Source of the DNA: Flectonema sp. DT1601
Lineage: Eukaryota > Euglenozoa > Diplonemea > Diplonemida > Diplonemidae
DNA length: 64,000 bases
Direction of reading: 5' to 3'
NCBI GenBank assembly: GCA_964019425.1
Contig: OZ025798.1
Location: 496,001 to 560,000 of the forward strand
The notes under the pieces were generated by a model, which was not told the DNA's origin, did no database searches, and was given only the letters and a program-made list of their open reading frames with translations. Below are positions 11,521 to 22,570 of this stretch, in pieces. Numbering within the stretch: position 1 is the first letter of the stretch; each line of letters begins with the position of its first letter. The position numbers and the translations under genes were made by a program.

Positions 11521-13093
11521 GGATTAGATAAGACGACAGTCAGTTTATAGTAACAAAACAAAAACAAATAAAAAAAAAAATAAAAAAAAAAGTTTCATGA
11601 TTTCCAATAAAGAAAGCTCTCTGCACATCCGTGTCCAGCACAGCAACTATAAACTATAAACTAATCACACACAGTGATTTTGATAGCGACAAGATTGGTC
11701 AAGCTACCCGATCAAGACGTTGAAAAACGCTTGATTGAGAAGAGGCAAGACACCAGTTGTAAAAAGCAAAGAATACTTTTTCTAACAGGAGCAACCTGTA
11801 AAGGGAAAGGGGTACACTAGAAAAATCATTATAGAGCCGAGCTCACGTGCTAAGAGAAAATGCATTAACTGCAGACTTATAGCTTACAGTTTCAACAGAC
11901 AGACAGACATAAGGTGCACATCAGTAACCTCGGGTAGGTCAGATATCATTTGACGGGTCAACAGACACCACTTGATTTAAGGAAAAGAATTAACGTGTAA
12001 TCTCGATCTGATGGACAGGTCATCCTCAGAGACAAGATTCCGCTTAACTTTTTTTTTCTTTTTTTCTTTTATGTAGATTTAATGAGGTGATCAGCTATCA
12101 CCTCAAGGAAAGCCAGTAGTTGGTTAGCAAAGTCTCTGAGAAGACCCCAATCGCGGAGATTGTGTTTTTATATAGTTTCAGATGTAAGGATCATTTCCCG
12201 AGAAGTCGAGCTTTTCTTACTTTTTATACGCAAAATAACATCACAAAATTTATGACCTTCAGCAGTATAAAAGACTCAGCGCTCATCCACAGGGGAGGGG
12301 TGGAAGATATCACTTTTCAAAGAAGCTAAAACAGGATCATTTTTTTTTTTTTTTTGGGAAAGAAAAAGATATTTTGAGTTCTCTATTTTTTTTATTCAGT
12401 AATTATGGCAGCTTGAAAATAGAAAAAGTTTTTTTTTTTTTTTCTGACCGCTAGCTAAGCTTCATTTTTTTTTTAATTTTTATTCAAACGTAAAGGAGTT
12501 TTATGGTTTTTTTTTTTTTTTTTTTTGATTGATGTAAGTCAGTATGAAAACATCAAAGCAAACCAGACAGTTCCCAGGAGTTATCACCAATAAAAAATTA
12601 ATCGTTAAATCTAACAAAACAACAGTACCAAAATCTGATAGCTTGTTCTATCTTGCTAGTGCAGTTTCTGAAGCATTTTGCTGCTAAAGAAACAGGGAGA
12701 GGAGAAGAGACAGGACTTTTTTTATTTATTTATTTATTTTTTTTTTTTTTAAAAATTCAAAAAAATAACCAAACAGTGACCAGTAGAAAATAAGAATGGT
12801 AGCTACCGCAGTCGTGAATGACTAACAACAAAATATAAAAAATAAGAAATAACATAACAAAACTTATCAGAACTTTTGATGAATTCCTGCGACACATTAA
12901 ATTAAGAGGAGAGACTATAGGCTGTGCTTATTATTTTTTTTTAAGGGAGAGCAAGACTTGCAAATTTTAGATGGGGTCCCTTCATGGTATTTATTTATCT
13001 ATTTTACCTCGGGGAGTATAAAAAAAGGGATCAGCTTTTTTTAACCACTCCCCGAGTGTAAGGAAAGAAAAAAGCTTTTGCCTAAGCGCAGTG

Positions 13094-13126
<33 letters not shown>

Positions 13127-13591
13127 CCCATGCGCTTGTGTAACTGTCATCTATTTATTACTATCCCAAAGAAGTCCAAAAGACTATGTCATAATTGGGG
13201 GAAGAATTTTTATAAAAGAAATTGTGAAAATAATGAAAAAAAAAAAAAAAAAAAAAGATTGCAGCAAATCTCATCGCAACTATAGAGTTTGTTTGCGTCG
13301 AATTGATAAGCAAGAAGATTCACCAAAGACATCATTTAGTATCGCTCACCAAGGGTTCAGGTTTTAAACAGAAAAAAAAGAGAGAGAGAGAGAGAGACCA
13401 ATTCATCACCATCCCCAAAGCCACTAGATGTAAAGTACATAATACACAAAACATAAGACACGAGGTCATACAACGTTCGACCTTAAAAAAATTTAACTGC
13501 AAAAAAAAAACGAAACGTGAAAAAAAAAAGAATGCCTTCATTGATTCATCTAGGCTAGTTCAGTTAATGTTTGCTTGCAGTTTGGTAGTTG

Positions 13592-13622
<31 letters not shown>

Positions 13623-13883
13623 AGCACAGTCGAATACTGCAGAAAACGAATCTCAACTAAAATAGTAACACCTACGACAAGTAAAACCTGAGTGCTAACA
13701 CAGAAATAAACAAAATAATAATAATAATAATAATAATAATACAGTAGTATTTATCGATATCAGTATAGTGTAACGGCGTCCTCTACTATAGAAGAACGAA
13801 CGACACACAGTAGCTGATAAATTTGAACCAGAAGGTGCCTCTCCTCCCTACAATTTCTCAACAATAACACATTCAAAAAAAAA

Positions 13884-14040
13884 AAAAAAAAAAAACCATT
13901 CATATAAACAGCCTTATATTTTATTGATCGCAGACAGTAATCCTGAACGCACAGTGAAATAGATAACATTTTTTTTTATATCATAAATAAATAAACGGGC
14001 TCTTAATCTGAATAGTTTCTTCTCCGACTTTTGTCGGTAC
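13884..14040 (+). repeat. Dispersed repeat family B, copy 1
   Basis: Similar to 57832-57965 in the same orientation. Shared blocks include 'GTGAAATAGATAACAT', 'CTCTTAATCTGAATAGTTTC' and 'TTCTCCGACTT'. The copy is flanked by A-runs on both sides. Confidence 0.75.
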
Positions 14041-14784
14041 AAAAAAAAAAAAAAAAAAAAAAGAGAGAAAAAATCATCTGTTGTGAAGCAAGTCGATCTT
14101 CGTTTTTGTTGAACGTAACGAAATACTCGTCTGACTTAAATATTTATATAAAAAAAAAAAAATATAAAAAAAAACTTTGGAGGAAGGGTACAACAAAGAA
14201 CTCTAAGAGGGATCCAACAGCCATTCATTCCTAAATCTTTTCTTTGAAATTGACTTTCACAAAAAAGAATAAAAATAGCTGCTTGTTTTGGGGGATTGTC
14301 TCCCTCCTTTCGATTTGGTACAACCTCAGACACAGAAGTAACTCTATGCAAAAAGAATAAGAGGTTGGTTGAATACGGCTTCCTTCCAACAAGGGGAACA
14401 AAAAAAAAAAAAAAAAAAAAAAAACATAAAAGAAACAGTACCAGCATGGAGCTGGTGTAGATGCATCGGCAACTGCCGACAGACTTGTGAAAGTTGTATT
14501 TCAGAAGCATCGAAAAGAAAAATGAAAGAACAATAAAATAATAGAACTTGGGAACAAAAAGAAATCCATTTTCAGATAGACTTCGAAATACGATAGCGAC
14601 CACACCGTGTAGTCTCTCAAAGCGCTAACCCGTAAGTAGTAATAGGACAGTGACACATGAAATGATAGTGATCACAGAAAAAAGAAAAAAAACTATTTTC
14701 CTACCTAAATTGATAGGAAAGAAGGTACTCAAGCCTACGATAAAAACAAGTCGATTTATCTACCTGCACATAATCATTAGCCTT

Positions 14785-16821
14785 TTAACTCTCTGCTGCA
14801 CCGGCAGACTGAACCATGAAATGAACGAGAGCTGCAGTTAGCATCGCACATAAAGCTAGCATCATTCCCGGGTGTAGTACGTAGCTAGCACCCTGAAAGC
14901 CTGCTTTTGTCAAACCGTGACAAAAGCTAACCAAGATGTACATAAAACAAGCAGACATTAAAACCCAAAACCAAGCAGCTTCCGGGAAGAGAAGGCATTC
15001 AGTTCGATAAATCACAAGGAAGAAGACTGAATCAAAAACTTCCTCACACAAACCATACACTCCAGCAGTCTGTCTGGCAGTGTCAAACCATTCTTGCTGC
15101 ACAAGTGAATAGGAAACAAGTAAGAACGCAATTGCTAAAGAGGAAATAATCATATACCACCAGTAAACTTTTGTATTATCAAGTGAACCAATGAACTTGC
15201 ATTGTACCAAAAATAAACTTAAGAAGAATGTATGGACTCCAACTGAAGTTGCCATAAAAGAGTCAGCAAAGTACCGACTAGGTGCGCATATCTTATTATA
15301 AGGCATGCTAGTACCATTTTCATGAGGGCCATAGAACAGATGGGTACCTTCAATGTAGCAATAGCTGTGTATTTCTGGAGAAGGATTTGCTACGAAATCT
15401 AAACCCAGACTGCGGGATGCTGATTCACACTCTGAGAGAGATGTGACAGCGATCATTCCTTTACCACATAATGGTTCTTCACCATTACCAAATGGATCAG
15501 TATACGCAACAGTGAATTGATTACTAAATGATAACCCGGTATCACTTCTTGGAGAATATTGAGTTCCCATAGTTTCTGTAGTTGCTTCAGTATTCAAACT
15601 AGTTAAGTTCCAAGGAACAGCTGACTCTCTGTCAGTTATTATTATTTCACCTTGTGAAGACATTGATATGTATGTACTCGAACATAGAACTGAAACGATA
15701 TAAAAAGAAGGATCAGCACCGAATGCGGTTTCAAATCTAAATTGCATATTTTGAAAATACAAAGGCGATTCATCAGTGAAGTTCAATGGATTTTCTAAAT
15801 CCGTGCTGCAATCTGAATCGTTGACAGAAACCGGAACGATTGCTAAGTAGAGTCTAGTGTTAGTGACATCACATGATCGTAAAACAATATTCTCAGAATC
15901 AGGTATCCGAAGAGCCATTACTGGTAGTGCTGAGTCCGAAGGACATCGAGCAATTACTTTTGAATACTTTCCCACTCTGTAACAGGAACCTTCACCTTTT
16001 CCGTTTCCACTTATCGCTTCGTTAACTTCCAAGTAAGGTACGGTTTCCGTCTTATTTTGAATTGAGAATATATAATCTCCGGTTTCGTAGTCGTCGCAAT
16101 GCAGGTCCTCGTCGTACCAAATTCGACACATAGTTCCGTATGATGAAAGAAGTTCATAAGTCGTACACCCTTCTACCTCATTACATAATTGACGACAGTG
16201 TTTTAAAGTTGTAGAACTTCTCATCAGTGAAGCAGCCACTTGATTCGGTCGATCAAATTTACAAGTTCGAGATGGAGTTTTCTCATATCGAAGAACTTGA
16301 TTTTCAGAATCGAAAATATGGCATTCTCTCGTAGTAGGATTATGATAAACACCTCCTGCACCTGCTGCAGAAGCTGTCGATAAACATTTACTAGAACTAA
16401 TACTGTAATGGGTCGCTATGGGTTGTAGTTTAGAGTTAGTAGCGTCTTCACAATATCCTGGTGAGAGGTATTCAGCAACATATGGAGATCCTGTTATTCG
16501 AAATCTTCTTGTAAAAAGAGAACCAGCTAACGCCTGAGAAAACACCAACAAAATAACTGCCAATACTAATGCACAGTCTATTGCTCGTCGTTCACGAAAG
16601 GACATGACTCGGGGAAGACCCTTATTAACAGATCCCATGAAATCTATTACCTCCGAATGCTGATGTTGAACATCGACGTACGACCTCACCACATTAACAA
16701 CATCATCCGGGAGACCAACTCTGTGTTTCGTATTACAAAAGTATATCAACGCAACCTTTCTGTCCACCGTCAGGTGTTCCTCCATTTCGATCCCCTCCCC
16801 GGCATACCTCCGCCTCTCCAT
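14785..16821 (-). CDS. Multi-pass membrane protein with PAN/apple-like ectodomain
   Basis: This is a single exon of 678 residues. A charged cytosolic N-terminus precedes a membrane segment at about 82-100. A long Cys-rich region follows (about 100-515) with several N-glycosylation sites. Within it, residues 190-240 have the spacing of a PAN/apple module (CKF...CRQLC...GCTTYEL...CRIW). Five hydrophobic helices at about 519-540, 550-575, 594-606, 617-635 and 652-673 end the protein. I do not recognise the family. The layout suggests a surface receptor or adhesion protein, possibly sensing glycans or proteins through the apple-like module. This is inference from topology only. A run of sense-strand C's lies 4-15 bases upstream of the ATG. 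Confidence 0.8.
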   Translation of the reverse strand: MERRRYAGEGIEMEEHLTVDRKVALIYFCNTKHRVGLPDDVVNVVRSYVDVQHQHSEVIDFMGSVNKGLPRVMSFRERRAIDCALVLAVILLVFSQALAGSLFTRRFRITGSPYVAEYLSPGYCEDATNSKLQPIATHYSISSSKCLSTASAAGAGGVYHNPTTRECHIFDSENQVLRYEKTPSRTCKFDRPNQVAASLMRSSTTLKHCRQLCNEVEGCTTYELLSSYGTMCRIWYDEDLHCDDYETGDYIFSIQNKTETVPYLEVNEAISGNGKGEGSCYRVGKYSKVIARCPSDSALPVMALRIPDSENIVLRSCDVTNTRLYLAIVPVSVNDSDCSTDLENPLNFTDESPLYFQNMQFRFETAFGADPSFYIVSVLCSSTYISMSSQGEIIITDRESAVPWNLTSLNTEATTETMGTQYSPRSDTGLSFSNQFTVAYTDPFGNGEEPLCGKGMIAVTSLSECESASRSLGLDFVANPSPEIHSYCYIEGTHLFYGPHENGTSMPYNKICAPSRYFADSFMATSVGVHTFFLSLFLVQCKFIGSLDNTKVYWWYMIISSLAIAFLLVSYSLVQQEWFDTARQTAGVYGLCEEVFDSVFFLVIYRTECLLFPEAAWFWVLMSACFMYILVSFCHGLTKAGFQGASYVLHPGMMLALCAMLTAALVHFMVQSAGAAES

Positions 16822-17064
16822 ATGAGGGGTGGGGGGTGGGACCCTTTTTTTTAAAAATATTATAATAATTTAGTTATAAAAAAAACTCCTCCTCGAATTT
16901 CCACACAACTAATTGATCATTATGCTTAACCTTGTTGAGAAAATTATTTTATCTTCAAAAAAAAAAAAAACAGCAAAATCAACTATGACTTAGTAAACAA
17001 CTACCATACTGTAAAGTAGAGCAGTAGATATGAATCTATTATTTTTAAAAGGATGTAAATCGAG

Positions 17065-20000
17065 TCAGAAATCATTGAAATCGGTGTCAGTGTCGGAATC
17101 TGGTTGGTTACGAGAAACTGAAACCAGAGCGTCTATGGCTTCTTGTCCACCAAAATCAGAACATTCGCTCTTGTCTGCTATAGTTTCATTAAGAGGAATA
17201 CCTTTACTGTGAGAAGGACTCTCAATACCTAACAGTAATGTTGAATCAGATATCTTATCTTGTCCTCCTTTTCGATTAGTAACACTCAACACACCAGAAG
17301 AACTGTCATCGTCTTCACACTCTTCTTCTTCAGAGCTGGTTGTAAAGGTGCTGACAACACTGCTGTCGGTTAGTTCAGATTCTGATGAATGTTGTTTGTC
17401 TAATTGACTATTAGAAAGGCATTCTGAAGTTTGTTTAATTTCGTCATCTTGATTCTGATCATCTGAAGTGACGTTCTCAGCTATCGGACCCTCCTCCCGG
17501 TGGGAAGTTGTGTTCTCATCTGCGGGACGCTGTTCTTCAATTAATTTATTTTCATTCATTTCCGAGATGGATGAGACATCAATCGACCTATCAATAACAC
17601 ACTCAGCATCTGATTGAAGAATTGATGGAGAGGTAGCCTCAGGGACGACGTCCTCTGGAATGGACTTGTCCACATCTATTGTGTCAGAAATAATATTTTC
17701 CTTAAGTAGACTAACATCACTCTCCGTACTCTTTTTATCATCAGAGACCAGATTATCATCATCTTGCATAGACTGTTCTACTTCTAGCGTTTCTTTAAGA
17801 GGTGAAGTGATGACGCTATCAACAACGATATCTGACTTATGTGAGGATATTTCTTTATCGATAGCTCCGTGAACACTGTCGATGTCTTTTTCTGAACCCC
17901 TTTCTGGCTTAAGGGGATGTGAAGACGTGTTGTCATCACATTCTCTGGTTGTGTCTGGTTTACATTCTTCTTGTGTTGAATTACTACACTCTTGACCCTT
18001 CTGAGTTATCGGATCTAACACAGGATTAGATAATGAAGTGACTACTCTCTCAATGTTGTCATTCGACAGATGTCTGTTCTGATTTGAGATCAGAGTGTCC
18101 TCTTTTTCTAATTCACACTCGGGAGAAGATTGTTTACGAAGACCGTCTGATGAAGTAGAATTGTTATCATTTTGAATAGGAACCTCTTCGTTAATTTCAA
18201 TTACTTTGTTTGAAATAATTTGATCTTCATGAGTGATGTTTCCGTCTTCAGATTTAATAAAAGTTGTAAGTTGCTGATGACCGCTAATAAGAGTTCCTTC
18301 TTCTGGAGTTAACTTACGGCTTTCCCAGTTTATGGATTGGTCAGGTAGCGAGTTATCAGTACTTGCGATAGGAATTTGAGTATCAGATTTTGAGTTATTT
18401 TCTTGAAGACACTTCTCTGAACTTTGTTCAATGTAAACTTCACTCGTGAGATCGTTATTACTAATTGACTTTTCGATAACTATTTGATGATCAGTAACTT
18501 CATCAACTGACTGTCGGGTAATACGTTTTTCCTCAATTTGATTCTCATTGGGATCGCAATCGATTGTCGGGTAAGTATTCAACTCTTGATTGGTGTGTTC
18601 TGCTACTTCTGAATTTGAATTAGCTTCTTTATTGAAAGACTGTTTCCCCTGAGCTAAAGGTTCATTACTGTTACTCGTCTCCTCTAAGTCGATACGGTCA
18701 GAAGATTGATTCCCTTCAACTAATCCGTCTGGAATATCCTCATCGTGTGTTTGGTCATTCAGTGAATTAATTTGTGTTGTTTTGTTTACTGAAGACTGGT
18801 CTTGATCTTCATCATCACCAGGTATGTTTCTGACTGAGATGTGAGTTACTAATTGATTATCCGAACAACTGACTTCAGCAGGTGTTCCTCTCTCAGTAGT
18901 AATTGGCCCGTCGTGTGTATCATCGACACCACTAGCCTCAGCAGGTGTTCCTCTCTCAGTAGCAATTGGCCCGTCGTGTGTATCATCGACACCACTAGCC
19001 TCAGCAGGTGTTCCTCTCTCAGTAGCAATTGGCCCGTCGTGTGTATCATCGACACCACTAGCCTCAGCAGGTGTTCCTCTCTCAGTAGCAATTGGCCCGT
19101 CGTGTGTATCATCGACACCACTAGCCTCAGCAGGTGTTCCTCTCTCAGTAGTAATTGGCCCGTCGTGTGTATCATCGACACCACTAGCCTCAGCAGGTGT
19201 TCCTCTCTCAGTAGTAGTTGGCCCGTCGTGTGTATCATCGACGCTAGCCTCAGTAGGTGTTCCCCTGCCTGAAGTACTCGGAGTGTGATTTACATTATGA
19301 CACGGTAAGTTAATATCAGAGACTACCTTATCACAGATATCAGTGTTAGGTATTGCAACACGATTTGTTGTTTCTTTGTCTGTGTTAACCGAACAGCTGG
19401 CTTCAGTTGGAGTGCCCCGTCCAGAAGTACTCAGAGAATGATGACTGTCTACTGTTTTATCGCCAATTTCAGCTTCAGTGATGACTTGCAGCTCACTGCT
19501 TATATTTACGAAACAGTTGGCTTCAGTTGGAGTTCTCCTCTCAGAGGAACTCGGAGTGTGTGTAGGATTACAATGTGAGTTTAAATCAACGGGGGATTCA
19601 CAGCCAGTGTCAACCGCATGACAGCTGCGGTCATACAAACTTCGAAGTTTTGGGTTCAAACACTTTTCAGCCAACGATATAATACAACAGCTTCCACATA
19701 TTACAGACTTCCTCGTATTTATTATTAATCTCCGATGGAATCGGATTTGCTGAACTGAAGTGAACGCAGCAACAGAACCAACCAACGAAAAGATTTTTGA
19801 AAGTTGTTTTCTTGACGGACATCTAAGAACCGGACGAGACCTTATAGGCAAGTCAGTTGTTGGTGGTGCTGGACTGCTTAAAGAGGTAGTTGCTTGTGGT
19901 GGTGGTGGTGGTGGCTTTGGTGGTATTTCTGCTTTCTGATTCTTTGCCGGAACTGGATCTCGTTTCTGTTGACGGATTCTGTCTCTGATGATCAATCTGC

Positions 20001-20187
20001 GTATCTCATCATCAGTTAGGTTTGAGTTATTATTTCTCGTAGATTTGTCATACGGGACGTCCATAAATTTTACCCTCATTCGACGTAGCCACCATACCAT
20101 ACCCGCATTATGTAATATTTTGTGAACACCACTCTTAGGGTATACTACTCCATCAACGACAGATTCTCCATACCGTGGTCGTCGCAT
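17065..20187 (-). CDS. Large acidic low-complexity protein with 21-residue tandem repeats
   Basis: This is a single exon of 1040 residues with no recognised enzyme domain. The first 60 residues are basic and aromatic (WWLRRMR), followed by a poly-proline stretch near 91-97. A Cys-containing basic segment lies around 125-180. From about residue 230 on, 'RGTPTEAS' motifs recur. Residues about 310-440 (DNA 18876-19255) form a near-perfect tandem array of a 21-residue unit with core HDGP and RGTPAEAS. The rest is acidic and rich in Ser, Asn, Gln and Thr, suggesting disorder. The length of open frame and the in-frame repeat unit support real coding. Function is unknown; a scaffold or structural role is possible but not shown. 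Confidence 0.8.
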   Translation of the reverse strand: MRRPRYGESVVDGVVYPKSGVHKILHNAGMVWWLRRMRVKFMDVPYDKSTRNNNSNLTDDEIRRLIIRDRIRQQKRDPVPAKNQKAEIPPKPPPPPPQATTSLSSPAPPTTDLPIRSRPVLRCPSRKQLSKIFSLVGSVAAFTSVQQIRFHRRLIINTRKSVICGSCCIISLAEKCLNPKLRSLYDRSCHAVDTGCESPVDLNSHCNPTHTPSSSERRTPTEANCFVNISSELQVITEAEIGDKTVDSHHSLSTSGRGTPTEASCSVNTDKETTNRVAIPNTDICDKVVSDINLPCHNVNHTPSTSGRGTPTEASVDDTHDGPTTTERGTPAEASGVDDTHDGPITTERGTPAEASGVDDTHDGPIATERGTPAEASGVDDTHDGPIATERGTPAEASGVDDTHDGPIATERGTPAEASGVDDTHDGPITTERGTPAEVSCSDNQLVTHISVRNIPGDDEDQDQSSVNKTTQINSLNDQTHDEDIPDGLVEGNQSSDRIDLEETSNSNEPLAQGKQSFNKEANSNSEVAEHTNQELNTYPTIDCDPNENQIEEKRITRQSVDEVTDHQIVIEKSISNNDLTSEVYIEQSSEKCLQENNSKSDTQIPIASTDNSLPDQSINWESRKLTPEEGTLISGHQQLTTFIKSEDGNITHEDQIISNKVIEINEEVPIQNDNNSTSSDGLRKQSSPECELEKEDTLISNQNRHLSNDNIERVVTSLSNPVLDPITQKGQECSNSTQEECKPDTTRECDDNTSSHPLKPERGSEKDIDSVHGAIDKEISSHKSDIVVDSVITSPLKETLEVEQSMQDDDNLVSDDKKSTESDVSLLKENIISDTIDVDKSIPEDVVPEATSPSILQSDAECVIDRSIDVSSISEMNENKLIEEQRPADENTTSHREEGPIAENVTSDDQNQDDEIKQTSECLSNSQLDKQHSSESELTDSSVVSTFTTSSEEEECEDDDSSSGVLSVTNRKGGQDKISDSTLLLGIESPSHSKGIPLNETIADKSECSDFGGQEAIDALVSVSRNQPDSDTDTDFNDF
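18866..19266 (-). repeat. 63-bp coding tandem repeat (about six units)
   Basis: The unit recurs every 63 bases (for example CAGCAGGTGTTCC at 18876, 18939, 19002). It encodes a 21-residue period inside the large acidic protein. Five units are full length and one, nearest the protein's N-terminus, is three bases shorter. Units differ mainly at one codon (Ile-Ala or Ile-Thr), so the expansion is recent. Because the unit length is a multiple of three, open frames on the other strand are artefacts of the repeat. Confidence 0.9.
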
Positions 20188-21837
20188 TTGTTTGACTTAT
20201 GAAGAACGCGTTACTTTAATAAATGTATTTCCATAATATTGATGCTGTGTAGCTTTATGTTTAAAAAAATAATTCTTTTATGATTAAATGAAACTAATTA
20301 TCAATTTGAATTACAAAATAAGATATTTGCGAAGCGGCTAAGGAACAGAGAGAGGTTTGATATGGAAAAAATAAAAAAAATAAAAAAAAAAGAAGAAAGA
20401 AAAAAAAAATTAACTTTTTTGTTTCTGCGCCGAAAATTACAAAAGAAATTGGGTGGAATAGGACAAAAGAAACAAGAAATGTCTCATATATCAGTATATA
20501 GCAATGTTCACTTGTTTTTTTTTTTTTTTTTTTCCATTCTTGTTTTAACTTCAGTAGTAGATCGTACCCTAATCCAAGGAAGATTACCTCACAGATTTCC
20601 ATTCGATTCTCAATACCGCGGCAGAAAGAAAAAAAGTGGGCGGAAAAAATAATGAACCTAAATCCCTAAAGGAATAGTTTACGTCATAAAGGCACGCAGA
20701 TCCTATGTCGATAAATACTTGTTATTTTTAATTTAATTTGAAACCAAAAAAAAAATGGAAGACGGGATTGAACTAAAATCGCTTCTCTGGGTTACCGGAA
20801 GTAAACATGATTGACAACTCCTTGAAGGGAAGCTCGGATAAAATGGTTCCCCAAGGTGTGTATAGCTTCTCAGCTATTCGGAAATCCGAATCGATATTCA
20901 GCTGAGCTCAAAAAACAATAAAAAATAATAATTAAAAAAATCGAGGGGGGGGAATCGAACATTGTTTATTTATTTATCGAAGTCAGGGGAGCCAAACCTC
21001 ACGAGGTACCATTCGGTACCATAACTGTGAGAATCACAGGCGAGAGACGCAAATTTACTAAAGTAAATGACTACCCCGGACACGGCTGCATGCACGAAGC
21101 AGGCAGTGTAAGAGACGACCGACAACGCCAATTTTTCACCAAGGGAGAGAGAACACTCCACTGTTTAGATTACGAAAGAAAGAAAAAATTGAACGTGAGA
21201 TAACTTGGAGCAAAGAGCACATATTAGTAACACAAACAAAGGAAGAGAAACAGAACCACGTCACGTTAACAGAAATAAATCGCCTGTACAGAAAACAGAT
21301 GTGAAGATCTAGTCCGTTCTCCCCTTTTTGTTCCAATATCACTATCATGCATACAATGTAGTTTCCAATATTAAAAAAAAAAAATGATGGAGGAAAAAAA
21401 AAAAAAAAAAAAAGGAAAATAACAGTCTGAAACGGAATGTCGATTTCTGAGAAGAGGAAAAAGAAGGGGGGAAAAAAAGATCGGTTTTAATGACAAATAG
21501 AAGAAATGAAACAAAATAATTAGTTCACCCAAACAATACAATGAAAAGATTTATGTTTTATTTTTTATTTTTTTATTTATTTACGAAGCCTAGGAAGCCA
21601 AAAGCCAGGAAAAGCTCAACAGGGTAACAGTTATATCGCTACCAGCAACTGTGAGACTCTCTCACAGACGATAAGAGACGTAGAATAACCTGGAACAAAT
21701 GACTACCTAAACCCACCAAGATAAGAGAAATGAAGTGTATTTAAAAAAAGTAAAAAGGGGAAAGAAGGGGGGGGGGAAAAAAAAAAAAAAAAAAAAAGAA
21801 TCGGCAAACTTCACTTTTTACTTACTAACTCACACTT
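20188..21837. other. Intergenic region with decayed repeats
   Basis: No coding sequence is supported. Two related, diverged segments lie at about 20965-21080 and 21575-21700; both carry a TTTATTTATTT tract, 'AACTGTGAGA' and 'AGAGACG'. Bases 21100-21200 resemble repeats at about 61655-61745 and 61965-62035. A- and T-runs are frequent, for example near 20517-20533 and 21391-21413. Confidence 0.6.
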
Positions 21838-22458
21838 TTATTTTGTTTGTGCGCAACCGGCCCCTCTAACGTCGCTGCTGCGGTACGCTACAGGCAGCAA
21901 CGCCTGAATCGCTTCATTCAATACACGGCTCTCGTGTGTTGATTCCCTTGTGGGCGCGTCCCGCGCTCGTTCAAGGAACGGGCCATAACGGGTGTCCAGC
22001 TTCACGGACATTGCCTCCAAGGCCACCGCGTTGTCGATCGTTGTTCCCCACGTCGTCACGCGGCGAATATCGGTTTTGATCCTCTTGATTCCAGCCCAAT
22101 CGGCCTCATCAATTGATCTTTTCTCGTTGTGTACTTCTTCTTCCTGACAAACAATCTTTGACGGGAGAAGACGATCGCCTTTGCTCATCAGCCAGGCACA
22201 TATTGGACACACCCAATTTGATCGATGTACGAGGAATGGCGCTGCATTCCTCTCCGTGAGCGTCTCATTCAGACACTGCACAGAACAACGGTGCCCGCAT
22301 CTCTTGCAATCGAGCTCATCAACATGAGACTCGTCGCAATTCGGAAAGATGCAAGCATCCTCGAGTGGGTGACACTGCACTTCTGCAGGCCACTCACTCG
22401 CCGTGATTGTGCTCCACTCAACAGTGGAAGGTTCACAATGATATCTCGTAGTAGTCAA
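21838..22458 (-). CDS. Cysteine-rich zinc-finger-like ORF on the insertion, no ATG start
   Basis: About 206 codons are open, read here from a TTG. The frame stays open upstream to a TAG at 22498-22500 and contains no ATG before about residue 90. The frame may therefore be a fragment, or depend on a start supplied elsewhere. The first 90 residues hold a Cys/His cluster with PHD/RING-like order: C..C, DCKRCGHRC, QC, then WVCPIC. The remainder is helical and charged with no recognised motif. The last eight codons are read from the flanking direct repeat. Base composition is GC-richer than all neighbours. A piece of a transposon-encoded protein is my preferred reading; a functional host gene is less likely. 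Confidence 0.45.
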   Translation of the reverse strand: MTTTRYHCEPSTVEWSTITASEWPAEVQCHPLEDACIFPNCDESHVDELDCKRCGHRCSVQCLNETLTERNAAPFLVHRSNWVCPICAWLMSKGDRLLPSKIVCQEEEVHNEKRSIDEADWAGIKRIKTDIRRVTTWGTTIDNAVALEAMSVKLDTRYGPFLERARDAPTRESTHESRVLNEAIQALLPVAYRSSDVRGAGCAQTK

Positions 22459-22488
22459 TTTGTGTATTTTTTGTTTGTGCGCAACCGG
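21841..22488 (-). mobile_element. GC-rich insertion flanked by 20-bp direct repeats
   Basis: A perfect 20-base direct repeat, CCGGTTGCGCACAAACAAAA on the minus strand, lies at 21841-21860 and 22469-22488. Between them are 608 bases with clearly higher GC than the surroundings. The repeat sequence belongs to the host dispersed repeat and occurs once in the uninterrupted copy at 36 kb, so it behaves like a target-site duplication. I see no terminal inverted repeats and no poly-A tail on the insert. The insert is almost entirely filled by one open frame encoding a cysteine-rich protein. The class of element is unknown; a truncated retroelement or a gene-fragment capture are both possible. Confidence 0.7.
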
Positions 22489-22570
22489 TAGAAAATCCTA
22501 ATAAAGGAATAGGTAGTTACGCTGCCACAATTCTCTTTCTACCGAACAATGGGTTTGTAGGTACAAAAAA

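Larger units (their letters stand above)
9543..14784. other. 5.2-kb gene-free region of homopolymer runs and decayed dispersed repeats
   Basis: No credible coding sequence is visible on either strand; all open frames are rich in Phe/Lys runs from poly-T/poly-A. The region holds one copy of a long dispersed repeat (about 11146-11520), a fragment of it near 12110-12180, and a copy of a second family (about 13884-14040). It also holds microsatellites: (TTTA)n near 12720, (AG)n near 13379 and (AAT)n at about 13711-13740. T- and A-runs of 15-30 bases occur throughout. Confidence 0.7.
21795..22570 (-). repeat. Dispersed repeat family C, copy split by an insertion
   Basis: The outer parts (about 22469-22570 and 21795-21860, minus strand) align with one continuous stretch at about 36528-36690 (plus strand). 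Shared landmarks in order are a T-run with GTACC, 'GGTAGAAAGAGAATTGTGG', 'CAGCGTAACT', 'TTTATTAGGATTTT', 'TGCGCACAAACAAAA' and 'GTAAAAAGTGAAGT'. Here the copy is interrupted by about 608 bases absent from the other copy. Confidence 0.8.

Noticed and set aside
13091-13617. Plus-strand open frames full of Phe and Lys
   Set aside because: They are translations of T- and A-runs with no protein-like composition; the same applies to many short frames in other intergenic stretches.
18849-19272. Open frames on both strands across the 63-bp array
   Set aside because: They are side effects of a stop-free repeat unit whose length is a multiple of three; the large minus-strand frame has proper context.
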